64,000 nt of DNA from CAIMUM01 sp034429715. Lineage in GTDB: Bacteria > Chloroflexota > Dehalococcoidia > GIF9 > UBA5629. A model generated the notes under the pieces. It saw only the letters and a list, made by a program, of their open reading frames with translations, had not been told where the DNA came from and did no database searches. This document shows positions 24,727-34,007 of the stretch, piece by piece. The stretch covers positions 1 to 64,000 of the forward strand of contig DAOUFR010000011.1 of assembly GCA_034429715.1 (NCBI GenBank), given 5' to 3'. Made by a program: the position numbers and the translations under genes. How positions within the stretch are numbered: the first letter of the stretch is position 1; each line of letters opens with the position of its first letter.

Positions 24727-26448
24727 ATGGCAAAGATCTCAAACAAGGTGAAGCGTAAGAAAACGTCTCCGGCAAAGCCTGCGCGGAAGGGTAAAGTCGC
24801 GGTTAAGGGCGCAGCTAAGGGCGCAGTTAAAAGTGCGGTTAAAAGCGCGGCTAAAAGCCCGGTTAAGGCTGCGGTCAAGAGTACGCCAAAGGATGCTGCC
24901 AGGGATAAAGTGAAGGTCAAGGTAAAGGTCAAGGTTGAGCCTGTGACTGTCGAAGTCGAAGGCGCCACACTAACACAAACGGAATTCGAGGTACGCCCCG
25001 ACCCCTGGGGCAAGATCGAAGCCGAAGCCATGCCTCAGGACGAGAAAGAGCTGCTTTTCAGCGATATCGAAGCTGCCCCGGAGTTTGCCGAAGAATGGCT
25101 CAAGCCCGAAGTAGAGGAAAAGCCGCTCATAGAGCTTGAGATCGAGCTGGCCGAGCATGAAGCAATCGACGACCCGGTCAGGATGTATCTGCACGAGATC
25201 GGAAAATACCCGTTGTTGAACGCCAAGCTGGAACGTGAACTCGCCAGTAAAATCGAGCCCTTTAAATATATGGCCCATATCCGGGAGGCCTTCCGCCACC
25301 AGGAAAACCGTTTCCCCAGTATATCCGACTTCGTTATTCAGCTGCTGAAGAACCTGGCGGACAGCGACACCGTTATCGACAGACTGGGGGAACAACTCAA
25401 CGTCGCCAAGAAACCCAGCTTTAAAGAAAGGCTGCTCAATCAGAAGCTGCATCAGGCGATCGATGATTTTATCAATCCCGAAACGGTCATAAAAATCGCG
25501 GCGGATTTGAACCGTGAGCCCCACGAGATCGAAAAGAGGCTTGTCGATTACTCAATCTATGTTCGCATCATCAATCCCGAGATATTTTCTATCATAGACA
25601 GCAACTCGACCTGGGACAAAGTCAAGCAGATCGTTAATAAGGACGGCGAGACCAAACTTGCCGCAAAAATCGACGGACACAGCCATCCGTTTCAACAGAA
25701 ATTCGAACACATCGACAGGGACGGCAGGGAAGCCAGCAAGCAGCTTACCGTCTCCAATCTCAGGTTGGTGGTCAGCGTGGCCAAGAAATATGTCGGACAC
25801 GGGATGCCTCTGCTTGACCTGATACAGGAGGGCAACATCGGCCTGGTCAGGGCTGTTGAAAAGTTCGAATACCGCAAAGGATACAAATTCAGCACATATG
25901 CCACGTGGTGGATCAGACAGGCCATCACACGGGCGATAGCGGACCAGGCCAGGACCATACGCATACCGGTACATATGGTTGAGACTATCAACAGGCTGCT
26001 CAAGGTCAACAGAAAGCTGTCCCAGGAGTTTGGGCGCGAACCCAGTTGCGAGGAGATCGGTGTGGGCATGGAGATATCGGCGGAGAAGGTCAGGGAGATT
26101 ATGAAACTCTCTCAGGTGCCCATCTCCCTTGAGATGCCCATCGGCGAGGAAGAGGACAGCCATCTGGGTGATTTTATCGAAGATCGCTCCAACCTGCCCC
26201 CTGCTGACGCGGCTTCACGCGAGCTGCTCAAAGCCCAGCTCGATAAAGTCCTGGGCGAGCTGACTGAACGCGAGCGCAAGGTGCTGCTGCTCAGGTTCGG
26301 ACTTGAGGACGGCCGGGCCAGGACGCTGGAAGAGGTAGGCAAGGAGTTTAACGTAACACGCGAACGGATAAGGCAAATCGAAGCCAAAGCTTTACGCAAG
26401 TTGCGGCATCCCAGCCGGAGCCGTAAGCTTAAAGATTACCTCGAATAA
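24727..26448 (+). CDS. rpoD: Primary RNA polymerase sigma factor RpoD with a Lys/Ala-rich N-terminal tail
   Basis: A 573-residue sigma-70 factor. Region 1.2 starts near DPVRMYLHEIGKYPLL. Region 2 has GNIGLVRAVEKFEYRKG and YATWWIRQAITRAIADQ. Region 4 has the helix-turn-helix VTRERIRQIEAKALRKLR. In place of a normal region 1.1, residues 2-66 are a low-complexity Lys/Ala/Val tract (for example KSAVKSAAKSPVKAAVKS, then KVKVKVKVKVEP). The ATG follows the dnaG stop with no gap. It should direct housekeeping transcription. The tail resembles histone-H1-like basic tails and may bind nucleic acid, which is inference. Confidence 0.96.
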   Translation: MAKISNKVKRKKTSPAKPARKGKVAVKGAAKGAVKSAVKSAAKSPVKAAVKSTPKDAARDKVKVKVKVKVEPVTVEVEGATLTQTEFEVRPDPWGKIEAEAMPQDEKELLFSDIEAAPEFAEEWLKPEVEEKPLIELEIELAEHEAIDDPVRMYLHEIGKYPLLNAKLERELASKIEPFKYMAHIREAFRHQENRFPSISDFVIQLLKNLADSDTVIDRLGEQLNVAKKPSFKERLLNQKLHQAIDDFINPETVIKIAADLNREPHEIEKRLVDYSIYVRIINPEIFSIIDSNSTWDKVKQIVNKDGETKLAAKIDGHSHPFQQKFEHIDRDGREASKQLTVSNLRLVVSVAKKYVGHGMPLLDLIQEGNIGLVRAVEKFEYRKGYKFSTYATWWIRQAITRAIADQARTIRIPVHMVETINRLLKVNRKLSQEFGREPSCEEIGVGMEISAEKVREIMKLSQVPISLEMPIGEEEDSHLGDFIEDRSNLPPADAASRELLKAQLDKVLGELTERERKVLLLRFGLEDGRARTLEEVGKEFNVTRERIRQIEAKALRKLRHPSRSRKLKDYLE

Positions 26449-26474
26449 TCACTGGCTGACTTAGGAGGGAACCG

Positions 26475-27083
26475 ATGAGAATCCTTCAAGGATTTTTAAT
26501 ATTCATGGGCGCCCTGGCGGTGCTGGCCATTATCGCCCTGGTATTTGGCTACGTACTGGCATTGCTGACACCTGACATGCGCACGAGTATGAGGCCCGTG
26601 GTCCTGTCTTCGGAGGCTGTCGACAGCCTCAATAAAAAGATCAGCGATACGCAGAAAATTACCGAGGCAGCCTACGAAGCGAAAACCAGCAAAGATGTGC
26701 AGATAGTAATCACAGAGGAAGAGCTCAACTCCACTATCGTCATGGCCCTGGCCGAAGGAACCGTGCCCGCCAAGGAGATGCTGGTTAATTTCAACGACGG
26801 TTACCTGATGATGTATACGTCATGGAACTTCCCCGGTATTCCGGTTAGAACGGGTTTCATCGGAACACTGGACGCGGAAAACGGAAAACCGGTATTCGTA
26901 ATCCATGACTTTTACCTGGGAAAACTGCCGGTTCCGGATGATGTCGATAGAGGGGTGCAGAGCTGGATAAATATCCTCTTCCAGTTGAACGCTCCCATGG
27001 ACGAACTGGGATTCGAACTGAAAGAGATCACCATAACCGAAGGACAACTAAAACTGGCCGGTGTGACGAAAACAGGAAAGTAG
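26475..27083 (+). CDS. Membrane-anchored hypothetical protein
   Basis: A 202-residue protein with one N-terminal transmembrane segment (about residues 5-32) and a soluble domain presumably outside the cell. No family recognised. The ribosome site AGGAGG is strong. It follows rpoD by 26 bp and is probably co-transcribed. It converges with ffh, ending 8 bp away. Confidence 0.75.
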   Translation: MRILQGFLIFMGALAVLAIIALVFGYVLALLTPDMRTSMRPVVLSSEAVDSLNKKISDTQKITEAAYEAKTSKDVQIVITEEELNSTIVMALAEGTVPAKEMLVNFNDGYLMMYTSWNFPGIPVRTGFIGTLDAENGKPVFVIHDFYLGKLPVPDDVDRGVQSWINILFQLNAPMDELGFELKEITITEGQLKLAGVTKTGK

Positions 27084-27091
27084 GCCGCCGC

Positions 27092-28423
27092 TCAGCGCCC
27101 CAGCAATCCCGACATATCCCTGGGCAATTTGCCTTTTGCCATCATTTTGGTCATCTTCTGAATACCATAGAACTGGTTAAGAAGCTGGTTGACGTCGCCC
27201 GGCGTGGTTCCGCTGCCTCTGGCTATCCTGCGTTTCCGGCTGCCGTTGACCAGATCGGGATTTGCCCTCTCTTCCGCTGTCATGGATAAAATAATCGCCT
27301 CTATCTTTTTAGTCCTGTCCTGACTCTCGCTATCCGATATCCCCTTGGTGAGCTTGGAGAAGCCGGGTATCATGTCCATGAGCTGGCTGAAGCTGCCCAT
27401 CTTCTTTATCTGCCTCATCTGTTCCAGCAGGTCATTGAGGTCAAATTCGGACTTTCTCAGCTTCGATTCCAGCTTCGCCATCTGCTGTTTATCGAAGGTC
27501 TTTTCCGCTTTCTCAATGAGCGTAAGCACATCGCCCATTCCCAGGATGCGCGAGGCCAACCTGTCAGGATAGAAAACCTCCAGCGAAGCGGTCTTTTCAC
27601 CCATGCCGATGAATTTAATCGGTACACCGGTCACCGATTTGATGGAAAGCGCCGCACCGCCTCTGGCATCTCCGTCCATCTTGGTCAATATGAGCCCGGT
27701 CAAACCCAGGTTGCTGTTGAATTCCCCCGCGATATTAACCGCATCCTGTCCGGTCATGGCATCGGCTATCAACAATATCTCGGCCGGCAAAACCGCCTTT
27801 TTAATGTCCTTCAGCTCCTGCATCAGAGGCGCATCGACATGCAACCTGCCCTGGGTGTCGATTATCACCCACGCAGCCGCCATCTCCTCCCCCCTCGCAA
27901 TAGAATTACAGCTGATCTGAACCGGGCTGGCGGTAACGTCCTCATGATAGACGGGAATATCAAGCTGGCCTCCCAGTACCTTAAGCTGGTCGATGGCGGC
28001 CGGCCTGCGCGTATCGGCCGCCACCAGAAGCACCTTCTGGCCTGATTGTTTTAAGTGAAACGCCAGCTTGGCCGCCGTGGTGGTTTTACCCGCACCCTGC
28101 AGCCCCACCAGCATGATCACAGACGGTTGACGGGAGGAGGCCTTCAGCCTGGCAGGCTCCCTGCCCAGTATGTCAACCAGTTCCTCGTTGACTATTTTGA
28201 CTATTTGCTGGGCCGGCGAAAGACTCTCGAGTACCTTTGCCTCCAGCGCCTTCTCTCTCACTACGGCCAGGAAGCTCTTCACAACCTTGAAATTGACGTC
28301 AGCCTCCAGCAGGGCCAGACGTATCTGCCTCAATGCCTCGTCTATGTCTTTTTCGCTCAGCCTGCCCTTGTTATTCAGCCCGCTGAATATCTTGCTGAGC
28401 TTCTCGGTCAATACTTCGAACAT
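27092..28423 (-). CDS. ffh: Signal recognition particle protein Ffh
   Basis: A 443-residue SRP GTPase that targets nascent membrane proteins to FtsY and SecYEG. The NG domain has the P-loop GLQGAGKTTTAAKLA, then DTRRPAAIDQL, DTQGRLHVD (usually DTAGR) and TKMDGDARGGAAL. The Met-rich M domain contains MRQIKKMGSFSQLMDMIPG and ends with the GSRKRRIARGSG RNA-binding motif. I start at 28423 (MFEVLTEKL), because the 50-residue upstream extension is translated from hairpin repeats and does not match the family. Confidence 0.96.
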   Translation of the reverse strand: MFEVLTEKLSKIFSGLNNKGRLSEKDIDEALRQIRLALLEADVNFKVVKSFLAVVREKALEAKVLESLSPAQQIVKIVNEELVDILGREPARLKASSRQPSVIMLVGLQGAGKTTTAAKLAFHLKQSGQKVLLVAADTRRPAAIDQLKVLGGQLDIPVYHEDVTASPVQISCNSIARGEEMAAAWVIIDTQGRLHVDAPLMQELKDIKKAVLPAEILLIADAMTGQDAVNIAGEFNSNLGLTGLILTKMDGDARGGAALSIKSVTGVPIKFIGMGEKTASLEVFYPDRLASRILGMGDVLTLIEKAEKTFDKQQMAKLESKLRKSEFDLNDLLEQMRQIKKMGSFSQLMDMIPGFSKLTKGISDSESQDRTKKIEAIILSMTAEERANPDLVNGSRKRRIARGSGTTPGDVNQLLNQFYGIQKMTKMMAKGKLPRDMSGLLGR

Positions 28424-28480
28424 CACTAAAGCATAGCATATTTTTTTGCCGCGATTGCAGTCAGGATGTGTGGTGAAAAC

Positions 28481-28534
28481 GGGCGAATTTAAAAATCCGC
28501 CCCTACTGTAGGGGCGTACCTTCAGGTCCGCCCG
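28481..28534. repeat. REP-like cluster of three overlapping hairpins
   Basis: Three adjacent inverted repeats share GGGCG/CGCCC arms: about 28481-28503, a perfect 9-bp pair at 28498-28516 with a 1-nt apex, and about 28512-28533. They lie between the divergent ffh and LOG genes. This is the form of a dispersed intergenic palindrome, but copy number cannot be judged here. Confidence 0.6.
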
Positions 28535-28562
28535 CATAGTGATTGTCATAGCCCCTACCATG

Positions 28563-28591
28563 TTGACAGCCAATTACTGCGGGATTATCCT
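28563..28591 (+). promoter_or_regulatory. Promoter giving a nearly leaderless LOG transcript
   Basis: TTGACA (28563-28568) and TATCCT (28586-28591) are 17 bp apart. The expected start point, near 28598, is only about 7 bases before the ATG at 28605, and no ribosome site is present. Confidence 0.6.
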
Positions 28592-28604
28592 AAATACATT
28601 TAAG

Positions 28605-29285
28605 ATGGCAGAAAAATACGAAATCAACAACTTTGAAAAGGAAGAGTCCTGGCGGCTTTTCAGATATATCGGCGAGCTGGTGGAGGGATTCGACAAGCTG
28701 TCGGGAATCGCTCCGGCCGTAACCATCTACGGCTCGGCAGTGGCCACGGAGAACCAGACCGATTACCAGAATGCCCGCCAGATCGCCTACCTGCTCGGTC
28801 AGCAGGGTTTCAATATCGTCACAGGGGGCGGTCCCGGCATGATGGAGGCTGCCAACCTGGGGGCAAGCGAAGCCGGCGTCAAATCGGTCGGGCTGAATAT
28901 AGTCCTGCCCAAGGAGCAGAAATGCAATACTTATTCAGGCCTGACCATCAACTTCAACCACTTTTTCGTGCGTAAGGTGATGCTGGTCAAATACGCCACC
29001 GCCTTTGTTATCATGCCGGGCGGCCTGGGAACGCTGGACGAGTTAACCGAGGTCCTGACGCTGATACAGACCAGCAAGATCAAGCCTTTCCCCGTGATAC
29101 TGTTCAACTCGACTTTCTGGCGCGGCTTCCTCGACTGGCTGCAGACCACCGTCCTGGCGACGGGTTATATTTCCGATTCGGACCTACACCTGCTCAGGAT
29201 CACGGATAAACCCTCCGAGGTGCTGGATATCGTCAGCAGCTGGTATCTGAGGCAGGCCATAGTAGGCAGGCAGGCTATTGATTAA
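28605..29285 (+). CDS. LOG-family (TIGR00730) Rossmann-fold protein
   Basis: A 226-residue protein of the 'lysine decarboxylase'-like LOG family; several members are nucleoside-5'-monophosphate phosphoribohydrolases. Signatures are GGGPGMMEAANLGASEAG and the active-site PGGLGTLDELTEVLT. I start at ATG 28605 (MAEKYEINNF), because the longer frame would extend past the promoter. Its 3' end overlaps the next gene by 8 bases. The true substrate in this organism is not known. Confidence 0.88.
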   Translation: MAEKYEINNFEKEESWRLFRYIGELVEGFDKLSGIAPAVTIYGSAVATENQTDYQNARQIAYLLGQQGFNIVTGGGPGMMEAANLGASEAGVKSVGLNIVLPKEQKCNTYSGLTINFNHFFVRKVMLVKYATAFVIMPGGLGTLDELTEVLTLIQTSKIKPFPVILFNSTFWRGFLDWLQTTVLATGYISDSDLHLLRITDKPSEVLDIVSSWYLRQAIVGRQAID

Positions 29286-30672
29286 CCTGTCGTTTCACGG
29301 CGCCGCACGCACGGTCACAGGTTCACGGCACCTGCTCGACATCAACGGTTATCGCCTACTTCTCGATTGCGGGATGTTTCAGGGCCGCAGATCGGAGACT
29401 TATCAACGCAACCTGCATTTCTCGTTCGATCCAAGGTCGGTCGATTCAGCCATCATCTCACACGCGCACATGGACCACCTGGGCAACCTGCCCAACCTGG
29501 TCAAGCAAGGCTTCAGGGGCGAGGTAAACTGCACGTCGGCCACGCTTGACCTGGCCAATATTATGCTCACAGATTCGGCCAGCATCCAGGAAAGCGATAT
29601 CCAGTATGTCAACAAGGTCCGCCGCAGGCATAATGAGCCGCCGGTAGAGCCTCTTTACGATTCGACCGACATACCGCCCACACTGAAACTGCTGCGCGGC
29701 AACTCCTACGATAATAGATTCGTTCTGACCAGCGGCATCAGCGTTGTTTTTCATGACGCCGGCCATATACTCGGCTCGGCCATCACGGTTATCGATATAG
29801 TGGATGGAGACAGGCGGCTATCTGTTTGCTTCACAGGCGACCTGGGGCGCAAATATATGCCCATCATCCGCGATCCCTATATTGTCTCCGATGCGGACGT
29901 GCTGATCATCGAAAGCACCTACGGCAATAGAACGCACTCGGATATAAATCTGGTACTGGACAAGCTTGCGGCGGTGATCAATGAAACCATCTCGAGAGGA
30001 GGCAAGATCATCGTGCCGTCATTTGCTCTCGAGCGGACGCAGGAGCTGATCTACTGCCTGCACCAGTTGAAACTGGCCGGCCGCATACCGAGCTTCCCGA
30101 TTTACGTTGACAGCCCCCTGGCCATCGATGCCACCGATATTTTCAGGGTCCACCCGGAATGTTACGACACCGAGACCGCCCAATTGCTCAGGACCGTGTC
30201 CGATCCATTCGGTTTCCGCGGCCTGCGTTATGTATCATCGGTAGAGGAGTCCAAGCACCTCAATACGGTCAAAACGCCCATGATGATCATCGCAGGATCA
30301 GGCATGGCCGAAGCCGGACGCGTACAACACCATCTCAAGAATAATATCAGCAATCCCAATAATACCGTGTTGATCGTGGGATGGCAGGCGGAGAATACAC
30401 TGGGCCGCAAGATCGCGGAAAGGTGGCCGGAGGTAACCATCTTCGGAGAGAAACGCAAGCTGCGCTGCCGCGTGGAGATATTCAATGAATTCAGCGCCCA
30501 CGCGGACCGCAACGACCTTGTCAGATGGGCCGGCGCCGGCAGGGAAAGGTGGCAAAAGGTATTCGTAATACACGGTGAGGAACAATCGGCCCTGTCCCTG
30601 GCTGATGCGTTCAAAGAAATGGGTCTGCAGGATGTAACAGTGCCTGAGCAAGGACAGACTTTTCAACTGTAG
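29278..30672 (+). CDS. MBL-fold RNA-processing exonuclease (beta-CASP family)
   Basis: A 464-residue metallo-beta-lactamase protein. The zinc motif is SHAHMDHLGNLP near residue 62, with further ligands at DAGHILGSA and FTGDLGRKY. The beta-CASP part includes IVPSFALERTQELIY and PMMIIAGSGMAEAGRVQHH, and the RNA-specificity tail has FSAHADRNDL. It probably acts as a ribonuclease like the CPSF-73 homologues. The start is TTG at 29278, overlapping the LOG gene, so the two are translationally coupled. Confidence 0.92.
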   Translation: MINLSFHGAARTVTGSRHLLDINGYRLLLDCGMFQGRRSETYQRNLHFSFDPRSVDSAIISHAHMDHLGNLPNLVKQGFRGEVNCTSATLDLANIMLTDSASIQESDIQYVNKVRRRHNEPPVEPLYDSTDIPPTLKLLRGNSYDNRFVLTSGISVVFHDAGHILGSAITVIDIVDGDRRLSVCFTGDLGRKYMPIIRDPYIVSDADVLIIESTYGNRTHSDINLVLDKLAAVINETISRGGKIIVPSFALERTQELIYCLHQLKLAGRIPSFPIYVDSPLAIDATDIFRVHPECYDTETAQLLRTVSDPFGFRGLRYVSSVEESKHLNTVKTPMMIIAGSGMAEAGRVQHHLKNNISNPNNTVLIVGWQAENTLGRKIAERWPEVTIFGEKRKLRCRVEIFNEFSAHADRNDLVRWAGAGRERWQKVFVIHGEEQSALSLADAFKEMGLQDVTVPEQGQTFQL

Positions 30673-30710
30673 ATCCAATCAGCCCTCCAATAAAATGCGG
30701 GTGACTATCG

Positions 30711-31679
30711 ATGGCCGGATTTTATCTACGTAATTTCGACGAATTGCGCCAGCCCTGGACCGAGATTTTCCTGCGCTCCCGGATCAGGTCGCCTTTCTCA
30801 TCACCGGACTGGGCGGAGAACTGGTGGAAACATTTCGGCGAGGGGAGCACGCTGTATGCGGGCTCGGTGGAAGAAGAAGGCAACGTGGTCGGCATAGCGC
30901 CCCTGCGCCTGCAGGATGGGATACTGCGTTTTATCGGCAGCGACAACCTGTTCGATTTCCAGGATTTTATAATCGAAAAGGGACGTGAGGAGGTTTTTTA
31001 TCGCACGCTGTTGCGTCACATTTCTGAGACCAGGGCAGCAAAATTGGATTTAGGTTTGCTCCTGCCGGACTCCAGCGTGCACCGGGCGCTCATACCCCTG
31101 GCCAAGGAGAGGGGCCTCGATGTAAGTTGCGCTCAGGACGATGTTACAGTATCGCTCGATCTACCCGCCGATACGGCGGCATATCTTGCTCTGCTCAGCG
31201 CAAAGCAGAGGCACGAATTGCTGCGCAAGGAGAGGCGGCTGAACGAGGAGGGCGACGTAGCATACAGGGTACATGACAGAGCAAGAGAATCCGATATAGA
31301 TCTCTTCCTGCAATTTTTCAGGGAGAGCAGGGAAGACAAAAATCGATTTCTCACGCCACCCATAGAGCTCTTCATGCGGGAGATTATTCGCTTAAGCGAG
31401 GCCCGCGGCATGCTGCGGCTGGGGATACTGGAGCTGAATAACACACCGATCGCAGCCACCCTGTGCTTTGAATACCAGGACAGTATGTATCTGTATAACA
31501 GCGGCTATTCCCCTGCCTTCCGCTGGCTGAGCGCAGGGCTGCTGTCAAAGTACTACAGTATCCGGGACAGCATCATGAAGGGAAAGACGCATTATGATTT
31601 CCTTAAAGGCGCAGAGAAATACAAATTTCACCTGGGCGGTAAAGAAAACGGCCTTTTTAGATGTATAATTAATTTTTAG
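30711..31679 (+). CDS. BioF2-like/FemAB-type GNAT acyltransferase
   Basis: A 322-residue protein of the Acetyltransf_6 (CelD/FemAB-like) group. The C-terminal fold has TPIAATLCFEYQDSMYLYNS and then AGLLSKYYSIRDSI, which is typical, followed by YDFLKGAEKYKFHLGG. Such enzymes transfer acyl or aminoacyl groups to cell-surface precursors or sugars. It is followed by a glycosyltransferase and a deacetylase, which suggests a shared glycoconjugate pathway. The substrate is unknown. Confidence 0.82.
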   Translation: MAGFYLRNFDELRQPWTEIFLRSRIRSPFSSPDWAENWWKHFGEGSTLYAGSVEEEGNVVGIAPLRLQDGILRFIGSDNLFDFQDFIIEKGREEVFYRTLLRHISETRAAKLDLGLLLPDSSVHRALIPLAKERGLDVSCAQDDVTVSLDLPADTAAYLALLSAKQRHELLRKERRLNEEGDVAYRVHDRARESDIDLFLQFFRESREDKNRFLTPPIELFMREIIRLSEARGMLRLGILELNNTPIAATLCFEYQDSMYLYNSGYSPAFRWLSAGLLSKYYSIRDSIMKGKTHYDFLKGAEKYKFHLGGKENGLFRCIINF

Positions 31680-31705
31680 ATATCAGATACCGGAATAATC
31701 CTTCG

Positions 31706-32923
31706 ATGGACCATTTGCGCATCGCGCTCTTAAGCTTACATACTTGCCCCTGGAGCAAGCCGGGAGGCCGTTACACGGGCGGGATGAACGTTTATATTCA
31801 GAATCTGTGCCGTGAACTCGCAAAACTGGGGGTAGCTACAGACGTATTCACCTGCTGCCATGAAGACAACCAGCCGTGCAACTTCAGCGGGCCGGCCTGC
31901 CACACAGGATTGATACATATCAATGACGCCCGCTCCAGGCTTATTGCAGATTCCGGTCCGGCGGACTATGCCCGCAGCCTGGCGCAGGCCGTTAGCTCAC
32001 ACTGCCGGGAACAGGACCTGCACTACGATGTTATACACAGCCACTACTGGCTCTCGGGTCTGGCCGGCAACCACTTAAAGGACATCTGGCAGATACCGCA
32101 CATAACCATGTTCCACACGCTCGGCGCTCTGAAAAACAGCTCCTTGCCGGGATCTCCGGAGCCTGAATCCAGAATAGTCCATGAAAGGTCCGTTATCCAC
32201 TCCTGTGATCACGTCATCGCATCGACCTCGGTTGAAAAACAGGAAATGGTCGACCGGTACGGCGTATCTGCGGATAAAATCAGCGTCATACCCTGCGGTG
32301 TTAATCCCGCGCTATTTCGCCCCATACAAAGGCCGGCTGCCAGAGCCGCCTGCGGCCTTCCCGATAGGCCGACGCTTTTGTTTGTCGGCAGGCCCGATCC
32401 CATCAAGGGGCTCAAGAACCTCCTGCAGGCAATCTCGCTGCTCGGGCCGTGCAATGATTTTCAACTCCTGGTGATAGGTTGCGGCAACCGCCGTATGGGA
32501 GATCCCGGGCAGGCTGGCGGCTTCGGGAGTGAATATCTCGAGGACCGTGTGATTTTTACGGGCCCGGTCGACCACGAAAAAATGTGCCTGTATTACAACG
32601 CAGCCGATCTCTGCGTAATACCGTCGTATTACGAAAGCTTCTGCCTGACCGCGCTTGAGTCAGTGGCCTGCGGCACGCCTGTCCTTGCGACATGCGTGGG
32701 GGAGATACCTGAGATATCGAAACGTACATCTTTATGTAAAGTTATCCCCGATAACAGTCCGGAAACCCTGGCGGCGTATATCAGTATATATCTAAAAGGC
32801 AACGCGCTGGATGTACCCCATCCGGGGGCGGAACTTTCAATGAACTATGGATGGGACTCAATTGCAGACAGGGTCATTCGTGAGTATCGGGACGTGTTAA
32901 AAGTGCTTGTAGAAGCTGTATAG
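31706..32923 (+). CDS. GT4-family glycosyltransferase (MshA/sucrose-phosphate-synthase-like)
   Basis: A 405-residue GT-B enzyme. The N-terminal acceptor domain begins SKPGGRYTGGMNVYIQNL, which resembles the MshA and sucrose-phosphate synthase subgroup, and has YDVIHSHYWLSGLAG. The nucleotide-sugar site has LFVGRPDPIKGLKNLL and the E-x7-E motif ESFCLTALE. It should transfer a sugar from UDP- or GDP-sugar in the cytoplasm. The next gene encodes a PIG-L deacetylase, a pair also seen in mycothiol and bacillithiol synthesis. Confidence 0.9.
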   Translation: MDHLRIALLSLHTCPWSKPGGRYTGGMNVYIQNLCRELAKLGVATDVFTCCHEDNQPCNFSGPACHTGLIHINDARSRLIADSGPADYARSLAQAVSSHCREQDLHYDVIHSHYWLSGLAGNHLKDIWQIPHITMFHTLGALKNSSLPGSPEPESRIVHERSVIHSCDHVIASTSVEKQEMVDRYGVSADKISVIPCGVNPALFRPIQRPAARAACGLPDRPTLLFVGRPDPIKGLKNLLQAISLLGPCNDFQLLVIGCGNRRMGDPGQAGGFGSEYLEDRVIFTGPVDHEKMCLYYNAADLCVIPSYYESFCLTALESVACGTPVLATCVGEIPEISKRTSLCKVIPDNSPETLAAYISIYLKGNALDVPHPGAELSMNYGWDSIADRVIREYRDVLKVLVEAV

Positions 32924-32969
32924 ACAATACTGTTATGCAAATAATCCAGGATCGACAGAGGAATATGCT

Positions 32970-33662
32970 ATGACAGATAAATTCGACCTTATGGTTATAG
33001 CCCCGCACCCCGACGACCCCGAATTCGGAATCGGCGGCACGATAGCGCAGTGGACGAAAGACGGTAAAAAAGTAGTCTATATCATATGCACCAACGGCAA
33101 TAAGGGCACGGATGATCCTGCCGTAACGCCGGCCCAGCTTGCAGAGATCAGGAGGTCCGAGCAGCTGGCTGCAGCCAATTCACTGGGGGTATCCGAAGTC
33201 ATCTTCCTCAATCACGACGACCAGTCCATCGAGGACACACCCGAGTTCCGCAAGGAGCTGGTCAGGATGATACGTACATATAAGCCCGATGTCGTGGCAG
33301 CCCCGGACCCTTACAGAAAATATGTCTGGCACCGTGATCACCGCATAACGGGGCAAGTTGTGCTGGACGCGGTTTATCCTTTCGCCCGAGACCGCTTATC
33401 CTACCCGGACCTGATCCAGGACAATTTTCAACCGCACAAGGTCAAAGAGCTGCTGTTCTGGGGAGCCGAACAGCCCAACTACTTCAGCGATATCACAGCC
33501 ACTTTTAATAAGAAGATCTCGGCGCTTAAATGCCATCAGAGCCAGGTAAGCCACTTCCCACAAGGCTGGGAAGAGGCCTACCGCAACGTATTATCCAGCT
33601 ACGGCAAAGACCACGGCTACGATGTTGCAGAAACGTTCTACCGGGTAGTGCTGCCGCCTTAA
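32970..33662 (+). CDS. PIG-L/LmbE-family N-acetylglucosaminyl deacetylase
   Basis: A 230-residue zinc hydrolase. The metal motif PHPDDPEFGIGGT and the later HRDHR are typical. Members deacetylate GlcNAc conjugates such as GlcNAc-PI, GlcNAc-Ins and GlcNAc-malate. It lies 46 bp after the glycosyltransferase, so the pair may build and trim one GlcNAc-type conjugate. The product is not identifiable from sequence alone. Confidence 0.92.
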   Translation: MTDKFDLMVIAPHPDDPEFGIGGTIAQWTKDGKKVVYIICTNGNKGTDDPAVTPAQLAEIRRSEQLAAANSLGVSEVIFLNHDDQSIEDTPEFRKELVRMIRTYKPDVVAAPDPYRKYVWHRDHRITGQVVLDAVYPFARDRLSYPDLIQDNFQPHKVKELLFWGAEQPNYFSDITATFNKKISALKCHQSQVSHFPQGWEEAYRNVLSSYGKDHGYDVAETFYRVVLPP

Positions 33663-33669
33663 TCCAGGG

Positions 33670-33975
33670 CTATGAGGACGACCATTTCTCGGCCAGGTCG
33701 CCGATGCCCGGCAGCTTGAACTTCTGGCCCTGATAGGCCTTGACCATCAGCAGTATCCACAGCACCAGAGCGATTATCCAGATGAACCAGCCGATTACCG
33801 GTATGAACCCGAGGATAAAACAGGCGCCGAACGTTATGATAGACTGCATGGCATGGAACTTAACGAACTTGCTGTCTTTTTCAATCAGGAAAAAGATAAG
33901 GCCGGTTACCCAACCGACCAAGTAGCACAATAACCCTGCAACATTTTCTTCCATTCCGGTTGATGATTTGGCCAT
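33670..33975 (-). CDS. DUF4870-type small membrane protein
   Basis: A 101-residue protein with about three hydrophobic segments and the family look LLCYLVGWVTGLIFFLIEKD followed by VKFHAMQS. The function of DUF4870 proteins is unknown. AAGGGGGG precedes the ATG. It is convergent with the deacetylase gene, ending only 7 bp away. Confidence 0.85.
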   Translation of the reverse strand: MAKSSTGMEENVAGLLCYLVGWVTGLIFFLIEKDSKFVKFHAMQSIITFGACFILGFIPVIGWFIWIIALVLWILLMVKAYQGQKFKLPGIGDLAEKWSSS

Positions 33976-34007
33976 TGCTCAGACCCCCCTTCATTATTTA
34001 TTACCGC

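Noticed and set aside
28424..28573. N-terminal extension of Ffh
   Set aside because: It is read from hairpin repeats and does not match the family; the start at 28423 does.
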